From contig JBOIDF010000006.1 of NCBI GenBank assembly GCA_050740455.1, positions 28,590 to 92,589 of the forward strand: DNA of 64,000 nucleotides, in the 5' to 3' direction. The translations under genes and the position numbers were made by a program. Numbering within the stretch: the stretch's first letter is position 1; each line of letters begins with the position of its first letter. The stretch comes from USCg-Taylor sp050740455. GTDB taxonomy: Bacteria; Pseudomonadota; Gammaproteobacteria; JACCXJ01. Positions 8,332-16,507 of this stretch are shown here, in pieces. The notes beneath the pieces are model-generated. The model was not told the origin of the DNA and did not search any database. It saw only the letters and a program-made list of their open reading frames with translations.

Positions 8332-9423
8332 TCAAGCCGCGAAGTCCCGGAGGCGCACAGGCAGGCGCCGCGCGCCCCAGCACCCCGGCCGCGGCTCGAA
8401 GACACCGGGGCACGGCGAGCCGCACGAGACACAGCGCCCGCCGGTGCCAAGGTTCCAATCGCTGAGCGTGTACCAGTCGCGCCCGATGAGCGTCGTCCCG
8501 CACCGGTGGCAGTAGGTGCTGCCGCCAGCCTTATCATGCACGTTGCCGGTATAGGCATAGCGGACGCCGTTGCGTAGCGCGATGTCGCGCGCCCGGGTGA
8601 GGGTGGCGGGCGGGGTGTGTGTCTTATCCATCATCTTCCAGTCGGGATGGAAAGCGGTGAAGTGCATCGGCACCTCGGGGCCGAGGTTGTCGACGACCCA
8701 GCGGGTCATCGCGTCGATCTCTTGCTCGGAGTCGTTTTCGCCGGGGATCAAGAGCGTCGTGATCTCGAACCAAACTTGGGTCTTGTGCTTGAGGTATGTG
8801 AGCGTGTCGAGCACCGGTTGCAAGTGGCCGCCACAGATCTTCCAATAAAATCGTTCGCTGAAACCCTTGAGGTCCACGTTGGCGGCATCCATGTAGCGGT
8901 AGAGCTCCGCGCGCGGCTCCGGACAGATATATCCGGCGGTCACCGCGACCGATTTGATTCCGTATTCCCGGCACGCCTGCGCGACGTCGATGGCGTATTC
9001 CATGAAAATCACCGGATCATTGTACGTGTAGGCGACGCTCGCGCACCCGAGGGCCTTAGCGGCGCGGGCGATCCGATCGGGGGCCGCCTGGTCGGCCAGC
9101 GTGTCGGTCTCCCGCGACTTGCTGATGTCCCAGTTCTGGCAGAACTTGCAGGCGAGATTACAGCCCGCGGTGCCGAAGGAGAGGACCGGCGTACCGGGGA
9201 GAAAATGATTGAGCGGTTTCTTTTCGATCGGGTCCACACAGTAACCGCTAGAACGCCCGTAAGTGGTCAACACCACCTCTCCGCCGCGGTTCGCGCGCAC
9301 GAAGCACATCCCCTCCTGGCCTTCGTGCAGCTTGCAAGCGCGCGGGCATACGTCGCATTGGACGCGCCCGTCGGCGAGGCGGTGCCAATAATGTGTGGTG
9401 TGAAACGACTCCGTTGATTGCAT
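8332..9423 (-). CDS. amrS: AmmeMemoRadiSam system radical SAM enzyme
   Basis: A 363-residue radical SAM protein with an N-terminal Cys-rich segment (CDVCPRACKL) and the cluster motif CNLACKFC at about residues 88-95. It also has the SYTYNDP-like AYTYNDPVIF, NVDLKGFSERFY and a C-terminal zinc-like knot (CHRCGTTL, CVSCGSPC). These match AmrS of the AmmeMemoRadiSam group, whose partners AmrA and Memo are not in the window. The biological reaction is not settled; an RNA or protein modification has been suggested for the family. A fragment of a second copy of its 5' end lies at 17645-17690. Confidence 0.88.
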   Translation of the reverse strand: MQSTESFHTTHYWHRLADGRVQCDVCPRACKLHEGQEGMCFVRANRGGEVVLTTYGRSSGYCVDPIEKKPLNHFLPGTPVLSFGTAGCNLACKFCQNWDISKSRETDTLADQAAPDRIARAAKALGCASVAYTYNDPVIFMEYAIDVAQACREYGIKSVAVTAGYICPEPRAELYRYMDAANVDLKGFSERFYWKICGGHLQPVLDTLTYLKHKTQVWFEITTLLIPGENDSEQEIDAMTRWVVDNLGPEVPMHFTAFHPDWKMMDKTHTPPATLTRARDIALRNGVRYAYTGNVHDKAGGSTYCHRCGTTLIGRDWYTLSDWNLGTGGRCVSCGSPCPGVFEPRPGCWGARRLPVRLRDFAA

Positions 9424-9506
9424 GTAGCAATTCTAGTCCCTCAACGTCCCATATCAAAGGTACAAGAAACCAGATAGAATAGGCGTAGCAGAAAGGAGAG
9501 ATAACC

Positions 9507-9698
9507 GTGCACAGGCAGAACCATAATCACAGGCAGTATCAGATCAGACGATTGGATACCCACCCTCCTCCTGAAGGCTGGGAGTTACAGCGCGTGGTGG
9601 TGCGGGATGGAATTTCGTTCGACTTCTCTCCCCTGGTTTATACCACGGAGACGGAGGCACTGGAAGCGGGTAAAAGATGGGTGTGTGCTGGAAATTAG
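9507..9698 (+). CDS. Small conserved-type hypothetical protein (63 aa)
   Basis: The GTG start at 9507 has AAAGGAGAG nine bases upstream, a good ribosome site. The product is a soluble, compact alpha/beta-looking protein (RRLDTHPPPEGWELQRVVV, then TETEALEAGKRW) with no signal or membrane segment. The phrase about turning an attribute into Asp-Glu-Ala spaced helices is typical of short domains that follow a two-strand sheet, but I do not recognise a family. A repeat of family B begins nine bases after its stop. Confidence 0.55.
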   Translation: MHRQNHNHRQYQIRRLDTHPPPEGWELQRVVVRDGISFDFSPLVYTTETEALEAGKRWVCAGN

Positions 9699-9707
9699 AA
9701 GCGCCTG

Positions 9708-9853
9708 AGAGCTTGTGAAAAAATCTGCTGCGCTCGGGATCTCGCGTTCCGGCGGTGCTCGGAATCCTCATGTATTTCAACATACACTTCGGTTCCTGCG
9801 CTCCGGCGGAACGCGACCTCCCATCGCTCGCGACGATTTTTTCACAAGCTCTG
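9708..9853 (-). repeat. Repeat family B, copy 1
   Basis: About 146 bp bounded by inverted termini GAGCTTGTGAA and TTCACAAGCTC. Internally it holds CGGAATCCTCATGTATTTCA, shared (reverse complement) with copies at 35416-35620 and 38135-38285; this copy is in the opposite orientation. It has no coding capacity and no transposase. It behaves like a MITE or a structured intergenic repeat. Confidence 0.8.
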
Positions 9854-9914
9854 AGACGGTACGACTAAAAACAGGCTTCCCTATCCGAGGTCGCTATCCA
9901 AAAGGAGTCGATCC

Positions 9915-10115
9915 ATGAGCATCAAATATCTGTTATATGCACGTGACCGCGTGGTGGGGTGGACTGACCAAGAGAAAGGTTTGACGGGGATACATGTTGA
10001 ATATGGCCTAAGGGATGGGAAGGGTCTATTACATACCTCCGGCATCGCCCGCTTAGTGCTGGCGAGCCGCTACCCCAGAACGCACGTTGAAAAGCTTAAG
10101 CATTGGGATTCGTAA
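9915..10115 (+). CDS. Small hypothetical protein (66 aa)
   Basis: ATG at 9915 with AAAAGGAGT nine bases upstream. The 66 residues (MSIKYLLYARDRVVGW, a Gly-rich middle, C-terminal basic helix) form a soluble beta-rich small domain without signal peptide or recognisable motif. It follows repeat B copy 1 and precedes the SagB-type gene with a 63-base gap, so co-transcription is possible. No function can be assigned. Confidence 0.5.
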   Translation: MSIKYLLYARDRVVGWTDQEKGLTGIHVEYGLRDGKGLLHTSGIARLVLASRYPRTHVEKLKHWDS

Positions 10116-10178
10116 AACGGCCAGCCGAGACGAGGCTACGCAAGGTGATTGTCGTCGCCGCCAGGTAGAGCGACGCAG

Positions 10179-11927
10179 ATGCGCTCGGTGACCACTACCA
10201 GAGCTTCCGAGACAGCCAACACGCCGGATTTCGACCAGCCGTCGGATTCTGCCTCGGCTCTAGACGTCACGCTGGCGTACCATGATCGATCGAAGCACCA
10301 TCCGTTTCGGTTTGCGCCCGCTCTAGGTTACATGGACTGGGACACGCAACCCGATCCAATGCGCCGATTCGAAGGCGCCGCTGTATTACCGCTCAATCTT
10401 TTGCCGTTGGGGCCCGAGCCGCGCTATGAGTCCGCGTTCGCGCTCGGTCACATCGCCCGAACCCCGCTGGACCGTGTCTCGATCTCCCAACTCTTCCAGG
10501 ATGCGCTCGCCCTCTCCGCTTGGAAGCAGGCCGGGAGCTCGCGTTGGTCGCTCCGGGTGAATCCATCGAGCGGCAATCTTCATCCGACCGAGGGCTACCT
10601 GGTCGCCGGGCCCATCGCCGGTCTTCATCCACGGCCCGCGGTCTACCACTACACACCGTTCGAGCACGCACTCGAGATCAGGGCGGAGCTGTCGGTTGCA
10701 GCGTGGCTGGAGATCGCGGCACACCTTCCTGTTAGTGCTGTCCTCGTAGGCCTCACGTCCATCCATTGGCGCGAATCGTGGAAGTACGGCGAGCGTGCCT
10801 TCCGCTATTGCCACCATGACGCCGGTCACGCGATCGGAAGCTTTGCTGTATCCGCCGCGGGACTCGGCTGGGAGGCGAAGCTGCTCGAAGGCGTCACCGA
10901 CCGCGACCTAGCTGTGCTACTGGGGGTGCATGTCCAGACCGGGGTCGAGGCCGAGCACGCCGACTGCCTCTTGGCCGTTTTCCCGCAGCGCGCCGGCTTC
11001 ACGATCGAAGCGCAGCGAGTGTTCGCCATTCCGGGCACGGTGTGCGATGAGCTTCGTGGCACGCGCTGGACTGGAGTACCGAACCGGCTGAGCAGCGCTC
11101 ATCATCCGTGGCCTGTCATCGACGAGGTAGCCGCCGCAACGGAGAAGGTCTCGCCTCCTGGCGAGCCGTTCTGGTCTGCAATCGATTTCGACAACAGCTC
11201 TCTCGAGATCGGCGACTCGCCGCTCGCGCTTCGCCGCATCATCCACCAGCGGCGAAGTGCAGTCGCGCTCGATGGCCATACGGGGATCACGCGCGATGCT
11301 TTCTATCGGATCCTGCTCAAGCTCATGCCCGGCTCGCGGCAGATCCCGTTCACCACGCTACCGTGGCGCCCTTGCGTCGATCTCTTGCTCTTCGTCCACC
11401 GCGTGCCGGACTTGCCCCCCGGCCTGTATGCCCTGTTGCGAGACCCCGCGCGCAGGCAGACGCTCGAAGAGACGATGGATCGGAGCTTTGTCTGGACGCG
11501 ACCAGCCGGGTGTCCTCTGTCCTTGCCTCTCTTCTTCTTGGTGGAAGGAGATGCGCGCTCTGCCGCCCAACAGACGAGCTGCGATCAGGAAATCGCAGCT
11601 GATGGCGTCTTCGCAGCGGCCATGCTGACCGAGTACCGCGCGTCCCTCGAGGCGTTCGGGCCCTGGTTCTATCGGCGCCTGTATTGGGAAACAGGCGTCA
11701 TCGGACAGGTCCTGTATCTCGAAACCGAAGTCAGCGGCATTCGCGGCACCGGCATCGGCTGCTTCTTCGACGACCTCACGCACCAGGTCTTCGGACTGAC
11801 TGGACACCGTTTCCAAGTGCTCTACCACTTCACCGTGGGCGGGCCGGTCGACGATCCACGCCTGCGGACCGATCCACCGTATCAGCACCTCGCGCGCGCC
11901 CACGGCCGCGAGGTCCCGCGGGAGTAA
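10179..11927 (+). CDS. SagB-type (nitroreductase-fold) dehydrogenase
   Basis: Protein of about 582 residues with two nitroreductase-like halves. The first begins after LDVTLAYHDRSKHHPFRFAP and carries SRWSLRVNPSSGNLHPTEGY, the FMN-contacting signature of SagB/ThcOx enzymes; the second begins near RRIIHQRRSAVALDG. SagB enzymes oxidise azolines to azoles in modified peptides. No cyclodehydratase, precursor peptide or transporter is nearby, so it may be one of the many orphan family members. I chose ATG 10179; a TTG at 10149 is also in frame. It lies upstream of a decayed glycosyltransferase. Confidence 0.85.
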   Translation: MRSVTTTRASETANTPDFDQPSDSASALDVTLAYHDRSKHHPFRFAPALGYMDWDTQPDPMRRFEGAAVLPLNLLPLGPEPRYESAFALGHIARTPLDRVSISQLFQDALALSAWKQAGSSRWSLRVNPSSGNLHPTEGYLVAGPIAGLHPRPAVYHYTPFEHALEIRAELSVAAWLEIAAHLPVSAVLVGLTSIHWRESWKYGERAFRYCHHDAGHAIGSFAVSAAGLGWEAKLLEGVTDRDLAVLLGVHVQTGVEAEHADCLLAVFPQRAGFTIEAQRVFAIPGTVCDELRGTRWTGVPNRLSSAHHPWPVIDEVAAATEKVSPPGEPFWSAIDFDNSSLEIGDSPLALRRIIHQRRSAVALDGHTGITRDAFYRILLKLMPGSRQIPFTTLPWRPCVDLLLFVHRVPDLPPGLYALLRDPARRQTLEETMDRSFVWTRPAGCPLSLPLFFLVEGDARSAAQQTSCDQEIAADGVFAAAMLTEYRASLEAFGPWFYRRLYWETGVIGQVLYLETEVSGIRGTGIGCFFDDLTHQVFGLTGHRFQVLYHFTVGGPVDDPRLRTDPPYQHLARAHGREVPRE

Positions 11928-12024
11928 CGCCTATGTCGAATCGCCTAGCTCACGACCGACATCCGGATAGGCTTGTCCGCTACGCGATCTCGGCGAAACC
12001 CCTCGTCGCCCCACGGGTATCCGG

Positions 12025-13010
12025 TTGAAACCGATGGACTCGACCTTGCCGATTGCGTTCGTCGGGACCTATCCGCCGCGCCGATGCGGCATCGCCACCT
12101 TCACCCGCGATCTCTCCGCGGCCGTCGGCGCCGCCAGCGATCGCGTACTCCCAATGACCATCGCGGTGAGCGATCCGGGAGGTCAGTACGAGTACCAGGG
12201 TGAGGTCAAATATGAGATCCGGCAGGCGGTCAAGGCCGACTATGCCCGCGCGGCCGAGTTCGTCAACTATTCGGACGTGCGGCTTCTATCCATCCAGCAC
12301 GAGCACGGCATCTTCGGCGTCGTCGGCGCCACCCACCCCATGATCGTGCGCCGCCACGGCGAGGCATACCGGACGTCCCTCGAACGCGAGTCCGAGCGCC
12401 TCGGCGTCCGCGAACACGTCGTTTTCCGCGACCAGTTCGTGTCCAACGAAGAGCTCTGCAGCTATCTACAAGCCGCCGACATCTATCTCAGCCCTTACCA
12501 GAACGAGGCGCAGGTCGTGAGCGGCGCGTTGTCCTACGCGATGGGGGCGGGAGCGGCCGTCGTATCGACGCCGTACTGGCACGCCCAGGAGCTCCTCTCG
12601 GACGGACGCGGACACCTGTTCCCGTTCGGCGATCACGGCGCCTTGAGCGCCGCCCTGCGCTCCCTCCTCGGCTCTCCCGCGGAGCTCGAGGGAGTCCGAC
12701 GCTCCGCCTTCGAGTTCACCCGGTCCATGGTGTGGCCGCGGATCGGACAAGCGTACCTCGAGCTTGCGACGAAGGTTATGGCCGAGGCGCCCATCAGGTT
12801 GACGCCCATCCAGCCGACGCGCGCCAGCAGCCTACCTGAGCTGCGCCTCGATCACCTGATTCGGATGACCGACGACACCGGAGTGATCCAACACGCCACC
12901 TACAGCGTTCCCGCGAGGAACACCGGGTACTGCGTCGACGACAACGCGCGCGCTTTGATCGTCGCACTGCGCGCGGATCGGGTGAGCAGCGATCCCCAGA
13001 TGAAGTTGTC
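12025..13010 (+). pseudogene. Glycosyltransferase family 4, internally deleted and truncated
   Basis: The frame starts like an intact GT4 enzyme (IAFVGTYPPRRCGIATFTRD). At about residue 97 it jumps from LLSIQHEHGIFG directly to VVGATHPMIVRRHGEAYR. In the usual enzyme these are separated by some 170 residues that include the first Rossmann domain's acceptor region. The GT-B C-terminal half (SPYQNEAQVVSGALSYAMGAG, STPYWHAQELL) follows, and then the start of the trailing domain (DHLIRMTDDTGVIQHATY), which is cut at about 13010. The deletion is in frame, but the product should be inactive. Product length in the usual family is from memory and should be checked by alignment. Confidence 0.75.
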
Positions 13011-13375
13011 ACCGGCGCGGGACGGATTCGGCAAAACATTAAGGTTCAAAACCTGCGGCAAGAACAAGCGCTACTCGCCTACGAAAAGGCGGTGCTCATC
13101 GCGCTCGAAGAAACGGAGAATGCGCTCGTCGCCTACCGCCAGGCGCAGCTCCGCTTGCACCAGCTAACGGAGGCCGAGAAGGCGCAACAGCGGGCGGTCG
13201 TGCTCGCCCACGATCGGTACCGAAGCGGTCTCGTCGATTTTCTCGACGTACTCGAGGCCGAGCGCTCGCTCTACACCAGCCAGGCCTCGCCCAAGGCGAG
13301 CGGGCGGTGAGCCAGGACCTCGTGCGGGTGTACAAGGCGCTGAGCAGTGGGTTGGGGAAAAGACTTGACCCGGGG
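13011..13375 (+). pseudogene. Outer-membrane efflux protein (TolC/NodT type), C-terminal fragment
   Basis: In the frame offset from the glycosyltransferase the DNA reads AGRIRQNIKVQNLRQEQALL, then VLIALEETENALVAYRQAQL and SGLVDFLDVLEAERSLYTSQ. This is the last repeat of RND/ABC efflux outer-membrane factors. A small deletion near 13296 shifts the frame before SQDLVRVYKAL. Only about the last 115 residues exist, with no start, so it is a remnant joined head-on to the truncated glycosyltransferase by a deletion. Confidence 0.8.
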
Positions 13376-13406
13376 AGCACGCGTTGCGCTGAAAAGGCAC
13401 GTGGTC

Positions 13407-13460
13407 AGGTCGCGACTTATTAGTTTGTGTACCCATGTACGCTACGATAAGTCGAGACCT
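13407..13460. repeat. Imperfect 14-bp inverted repeat
   Basis: AGGTCGCGACTTAT (13407-13420) pairs with ATAAGTCGAGACCT (13447-13460) with one mismatch across a 26-base spacer. It lies between the efflux remnant and the promoter of the three-gene operon. It may be a weak terminator, an operator pair or the edge of an inserted segment; no T-tract follows. Confidence 0.4.
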
Positions 13461-13530
13461 AACACCGTGACCCGCACTCTGGAAATCCACCCCACCCTTC
13501 AGACTCATACCATTTTGGAAAGACTCGCAC

Positions 13531-13559
13531 TTGAAATTGTGTCAAGTAAAGTGTAAAGT
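13531..13559 (+). promoter_or_regulatory. Sigma-70-like promoter of the TIGR04255/HTH operon
   Basis: TTGAAA (13531) and TAAAGT (13554) are separated by 17 bases and lie 31 bases before the first start codon. The heptamer TAAAGTG occurs twice in tandem across the -10 (13547-13560), a possible operator for the HTH protein encoded two genes down. Confidence 0.5.
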
Positions 13560-13589
13560 GTCAACCCGATGTCAAGCAAGGAGGTCGTA

Positions 13590-14399
13590 GTGGACACCAA
13601 GATGACCAACGCGCCTGTGTACTTCACCCTCGCCCAAGTGCGGCACAACCCGGTTCTGAGTCTCGACAGCTATATTCCTGGCATCCAGGACAGCCTGCGC
13701 AAGGCCGGCTATCCGGATTTCCAGAGGGGTACGGCTGTCGTATTCAACCTTGGGAACCTCGCGCCCGCCGTCGGCGGCGACACCAAGCAGGAGCAACCTC
13801 AGCAATTGCGTTTTGAACGTTTCACGTTTTCAAACATGGAGCGCACGCGAGGATTCATCCTGGATCAGAATTCACTGTCATTTCAGTCGACGGATTACGA
13901 CACCTTTGAATCTTTTTCTGGCGCATTCCTAATGGGGTTAGGAATTGTTCACCGGGCTGTTTCATTTGGCTTTTCTGATCGCGTTGGAATTCGATATCTA
14001 GATGCCGTGATACCAGCAGGCGGGGAAAAAGGCCTGCCAAAATATCTGGTCCCCGAAGTGTTGGGTCTGGCGAGTCGATTGGGCGACGATGTCAGCGTTT
14101 TGCATTCTTTCTCCGAAACGCAAATTCGTACGCCAGTGGGCAATGTATTGTCGCGAACGATTATACAAAATGGTCCGTTGGGTTTCCCGCCAGACCTGCA
14201 GCCGATTGGACTTAAGGTGGCGGAACGCTTAACTAAGGAAAGTGGAGTCCATGCCATTATCGATACCGACGGTTCCTACGAAACCAGAGAGGCGTTTGCC
14301 CTGGATGCACTGAAGGGAAAATTGCAGGCGCTGCACGACGAGATCATCAAGGTGTTTCAGGCAACCGTCACCGAGCACGCGCTTAATGTTTGGAAGTGA
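13590..14399 (+). CDS. TIGR04255-like family protein
   Basis: Protein of 269 residues from a GTG at 13590, chosen because AAGGAGG ends five bases before it; an ATG at 13569 has no such site. The sequence begins with NAPVYFTLAQVRHNP, then has FERFTFSNMERTRGFILDQN, SFSGAFLMGLGIVHRAV and DRVGIRYLDAVIP, followed by an Asp/Tyr-rich IDTDGSYETREAFALDALK. This order resembles the uncharacterised TIGR04255 family, whose members are often next to other unknown genes. It has no catalytic motif that I can name and no membrane segment. It is first of three tightly spaced genes. Confidence 0.65.
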   Translation: MDTKMTNAPVYFTLAQVRHNPVLSLDSYIPGIQDSLRKAGYPDFQRGTAVVFNLGNLAPAVGGDTKQEQPQQLRFERFTFSNMERTRGFILDQNSLSFQSTDYDTFESFSGAFLMGLGIVHRAVSFGFSDRVGIRYLDAVIPAGGEKGLPKYLVPEVLGLASRLGDDVSVLHSFSETQIRTPVGNVLSRTIIQNGPLGFPPDLQPIGLKVAERLTKESGVHAIIDTDGSYETREAFALDALKGKLQALHDEIIKVFQATVTEHALNVWK

Positions 14400-14411
14400 T
14401 TAGGAGGGCAT

Positions 14412-15062
14412 ATGTACGCAACCGTGCAGCCAAGTGGAGGGGGGATGGCCAGAACGTCAATTGGTAGTTTGAGCGCCAGTGAAGGCAGAGGCCTCAGCCC
14501 CTATCTGATGTGCGCACTTCTTGCCGGTACCGGCGGATACACAACGGTCGACTACTTTGCGAAACGTAACGACCACGGATACAAGTTCGTCCAATTCGAA
14601 CGCATATCTCCTGCGACACAGATCGCTGCTCAGGAGGACATTGTTCGTACCCCAGCAGAGAACTTGGCCCGGATCCGGGAAATCCTCAAACCCACGATTA
14701 CGGAATTGGCACATTTGTTTGGGGTGTCACGCCAGGCCGTGTACGACTGGCAAGCTGGAAAGTCGACGGCTCCAGAGAATGCAGCAAAGCTCGACGACCT
14801 CGCCAAAGCCGCCGATGCGCTCGCGCTGACCGGAATAGAAGGCTCGTCGCAGTTGCTTCGCCGCAAGATTGCAAAAAGCAAGTCGCTGCTTAACGTGGTA
14901 CGCGAGGGTGGTTCAGCTGCTAGTGCCGCACAGGTGCTGGCACAGACACTCGGTCGTGAAGCGAAGCAACGAGAACAATTAGCGTTGCGTCTGGCGGGCC
15001 GGGCAAAACCGAACGTGCCGCATGACGAGTACGGTGTACCGATGGTCGATGAGCGTTCGTGA
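14412..15062 (+). CDS. HTH DNA-binding protein of three-gene operon
   Basis: A 216-residue protein with a clear helix-turn-helix at residues 96-116 (ITELAHLFGVSRQAVYDWQAG) followed by ENAAKLDDLAKAADAL. Residues 1-80 are unlike usual repressors: a Gly/Ser-rich start, a short hydrophobic stretch (YLMCALLAGTGGY) and a Tyr/Lys-rich section. The ATG has AGGAGG four to five bases upstream. It starts 12 bases after the TIGR04255-like gene and ends nine bases before the third gene. It probably autoregulates the operon; the hydrophobic N-terminus is unexplained. Confidence 0.7.
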   Translation: MYATVQPSGGGMARTSIGSLSASEGRGLSPYLMCALLAGTGGYTTVDYFAKRNDHGYKFVQFERISPATQIAAQEDIVRTPAENLARIREILKPTITELAHLFGVSRQAVYDWQAGKSTAPENAAKLDDLAKAADALALTGIEGSSQLLRRKIAKSKSLLNVVREGGSAASAAQVLAQTLGREAKQREQLALRLAGRAKPNVPHDEYGVPMVDERS

Positions 15063-15071
15063 TTCGGCAGC

Positions 15072-15905
15072 ATGGGTGAATGGTCTCGTGAAACCCCCTG
15101 GCGCCAGGGGAATGTGCTCCCCGATGATGCCAGCAAGGCTCTTGATCTCTCTCACCCTGAGTCTCCGGAACGTACGTTCGTTGTGGTAATCTCGCACGAC
15201 TGCGACTTGGCGGCAGACCCGGACAGGGAGCCGTTCGTCGAACTTGTAACTGGACGTGTTATTGATGCAATCAAAGCGGACAGCTACGCCAAGTCGGCTC
15301 GTCGGCTGCAGATCGAGTTCCATGGGCCACATGGGTTGCTTGCTGCCGAGCTGTCAGCCGTCCACAAGGCATTCGTCAAGAAGGACGACCTCGCACCGTT
15401 CGATCCGAGGACGGATGCCAGTCTGAATGCCCAGGGACTATCCATTCTGCAGCGATGGCTGGCCGCGCGTTACCGACGCGCAGCATTTCCTGACGAGTTT
15501 GAGCGGCGCATAAAAGAGGCCAAAATGCCACGCCGTATCGAGAAGGCACTCGATACAGCTGGAAAGTATGTAGTTGCAGTTTTCTTCGATGTCGATGGCG
15601 GCGAAGACTCCCACCGCAACGGCCCAGATGATCTTTATCGCCTGGGTATCTATCTCTTGTACGACACCAGCCAGAATGAGTCTGATGCCGAAGCAGCCGC
15701 GCGAAGCGCTGCCGATGACATTGAGAAGGCCTTCGAGAGCGCATTCCAAAGCCAAGACAAGGTGTGGAAAAACATCCGACTGGAATACTGCGATGTGATA
15801 GCAGATCAAGCCATGTCATATAGAGACTCCCACCTGTTCAAACAGTGGCGACTCGAGCACATAAGCCTTGAGGATGACCCTCAGCAACCCGTGCTGGAAG
15901 AATAG
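15072..15905 (+). CDS. Unknown protein with SHDCDLA motif
   Basis: Soluble 277-residue protein. The strongest landmark is TFVVVISHDCDLAADPD (about residues 35-51), a hydrophobic strand ending in His-Asp-Cys-Asp that looks like a metal or catalytic site. It is followed by a basic central helix bundle (ILQRWLAARYRRAAFPDEFE) and a second strand, YVVAVFFDVDGGED, with more acidic residues. The C-terminus is acidic. I do not recognise a named family. As the third gene of a compact operon behind a TIGR04255-like and an HTH protein in a remnant-rich region, it is a candidate effector. Confidence 0.6.
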   Translation: MGEWSRETPWRQGNVLPDDASKALDLSHPESPERTFVVVISHDCDLAADPDREPFVELVTGRVIDAIKADSYAKSARRLQIEFHGPHGLLAAELSAVHKAFVKKDDLAPFDPRTDASLNAQGLSILQRWLAARYRRAAFPDEFERRIKEAKMPRRIEKALDTAGKYVVAVFFDVDGGEDSHRNGPDDLYRLGIYLLYDTSQNESDAEAAARSAADDIEKAFESAFQSQDKVWKNIRLEYCDVIADQAMSYRDSHLFKQWRLEHISLEDDPQQPVLEE

Positions 15906-15992
15906 CTAACCGCTAAATGCGTTTGGGCAACGATCCCGGAATTGATCCCGAACCTCGACCCGCGCACACCGCCCTGCGACTGAGAGGGAGTC

Positions 15993-16343
15993 ATGGTTCT
16001 AAACGATCCGTTTCAACAACAGAGGCTCAATGAGTTTCCCGAGCAGCTCATCGTGAATGAGTACCAAGCCGGCCAGGGAATCAGCGCCCACGTCGATTGT
16101 GAGCCGTGCTTCAAGGACACGATCGTAACGGTCAGTCTTGGATCTACATACGAAATGGACTTTATAAGCCTGGAATCGGGGGATGTTTGTTCAACGCTAC
16201 TTAAGCCAGGAAGTGCTTTGGTTCTACGAGGTGCGGGGCGTTACCAGTGGATGCATCGCATCAAGGCTCGCAAGAGCGATCGTGGTGTTCCGCGCGGCCG
16301 TCGCGTCTCGCTTACGTACAGGAATGTGATTCTGGATTCGTGA
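15993..16343 (+). CDS. AlkB-like 2OG-Fe(II) dioxygenase, N-terminally truncated
   Basis: The 116 residues match the catalytic C-terminal part of AlkB-family alkylation-repair dioxygenases: NEYQAGQGISAHVDCEPCF gives the HxD iron ligands (His33, Asp35). The distal His (WMHRI) and the 2-oxoglutarate-binding Arg (GRRVSLTYRNV) follow. About 80 residues expected before this, including the substrate lid, are missing, and an in-frame TGA lies 11 codons' distance or less upstream (15972). All iron ligands remain, but substrate binding is probably lost. It sits after the three-gene operon, 87 bases on. Confidence 0.75.
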   Translation: MVLNDPFQQQRLNEFPEQLIVNEYQAGQGISAHVDCEPCFKDTIVTVSLGSTYEMDFISLESGDVCSTLLKPGSALVLRGAGRYQWMHRIKARKSDRGVPRGRRVSLTYRNVILDS

Positions 16344-16427
16344 GTCTTTGAAGAGGGCAACTGTGCCTTAACCAGCGTTCCTGGTTCGAAGGCCTGTGAG
16401 ATTCATGTACCGTGCTTGGGAAGGTGC

Positions 16428-16507
16428 CAGCCAGCGTAGCGTGCGCCGCGCGCACGATTCAAGTCCACTTTCTCGTTTCGTGCGCATGGCGCACGCTACG
16501 CTGGCTG
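16428..16507. repeat. REP-like palindrome with 20-bp perfect arms
   Basis: CAGCCAGCGTAGCGTGCGCC (16428-16447) and its exact reverse complement (16488-16507) flank 40 bases. GC-rich repeats of the type GTAGCGTGCGCC...GGCGCACGCTAC are typical intergenic REP-like elements of Proteobacteria. Here the right arm and loop form the last codons of the Ntn-hydrolase-like gene on the minus strand. Confidence 0.75.
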
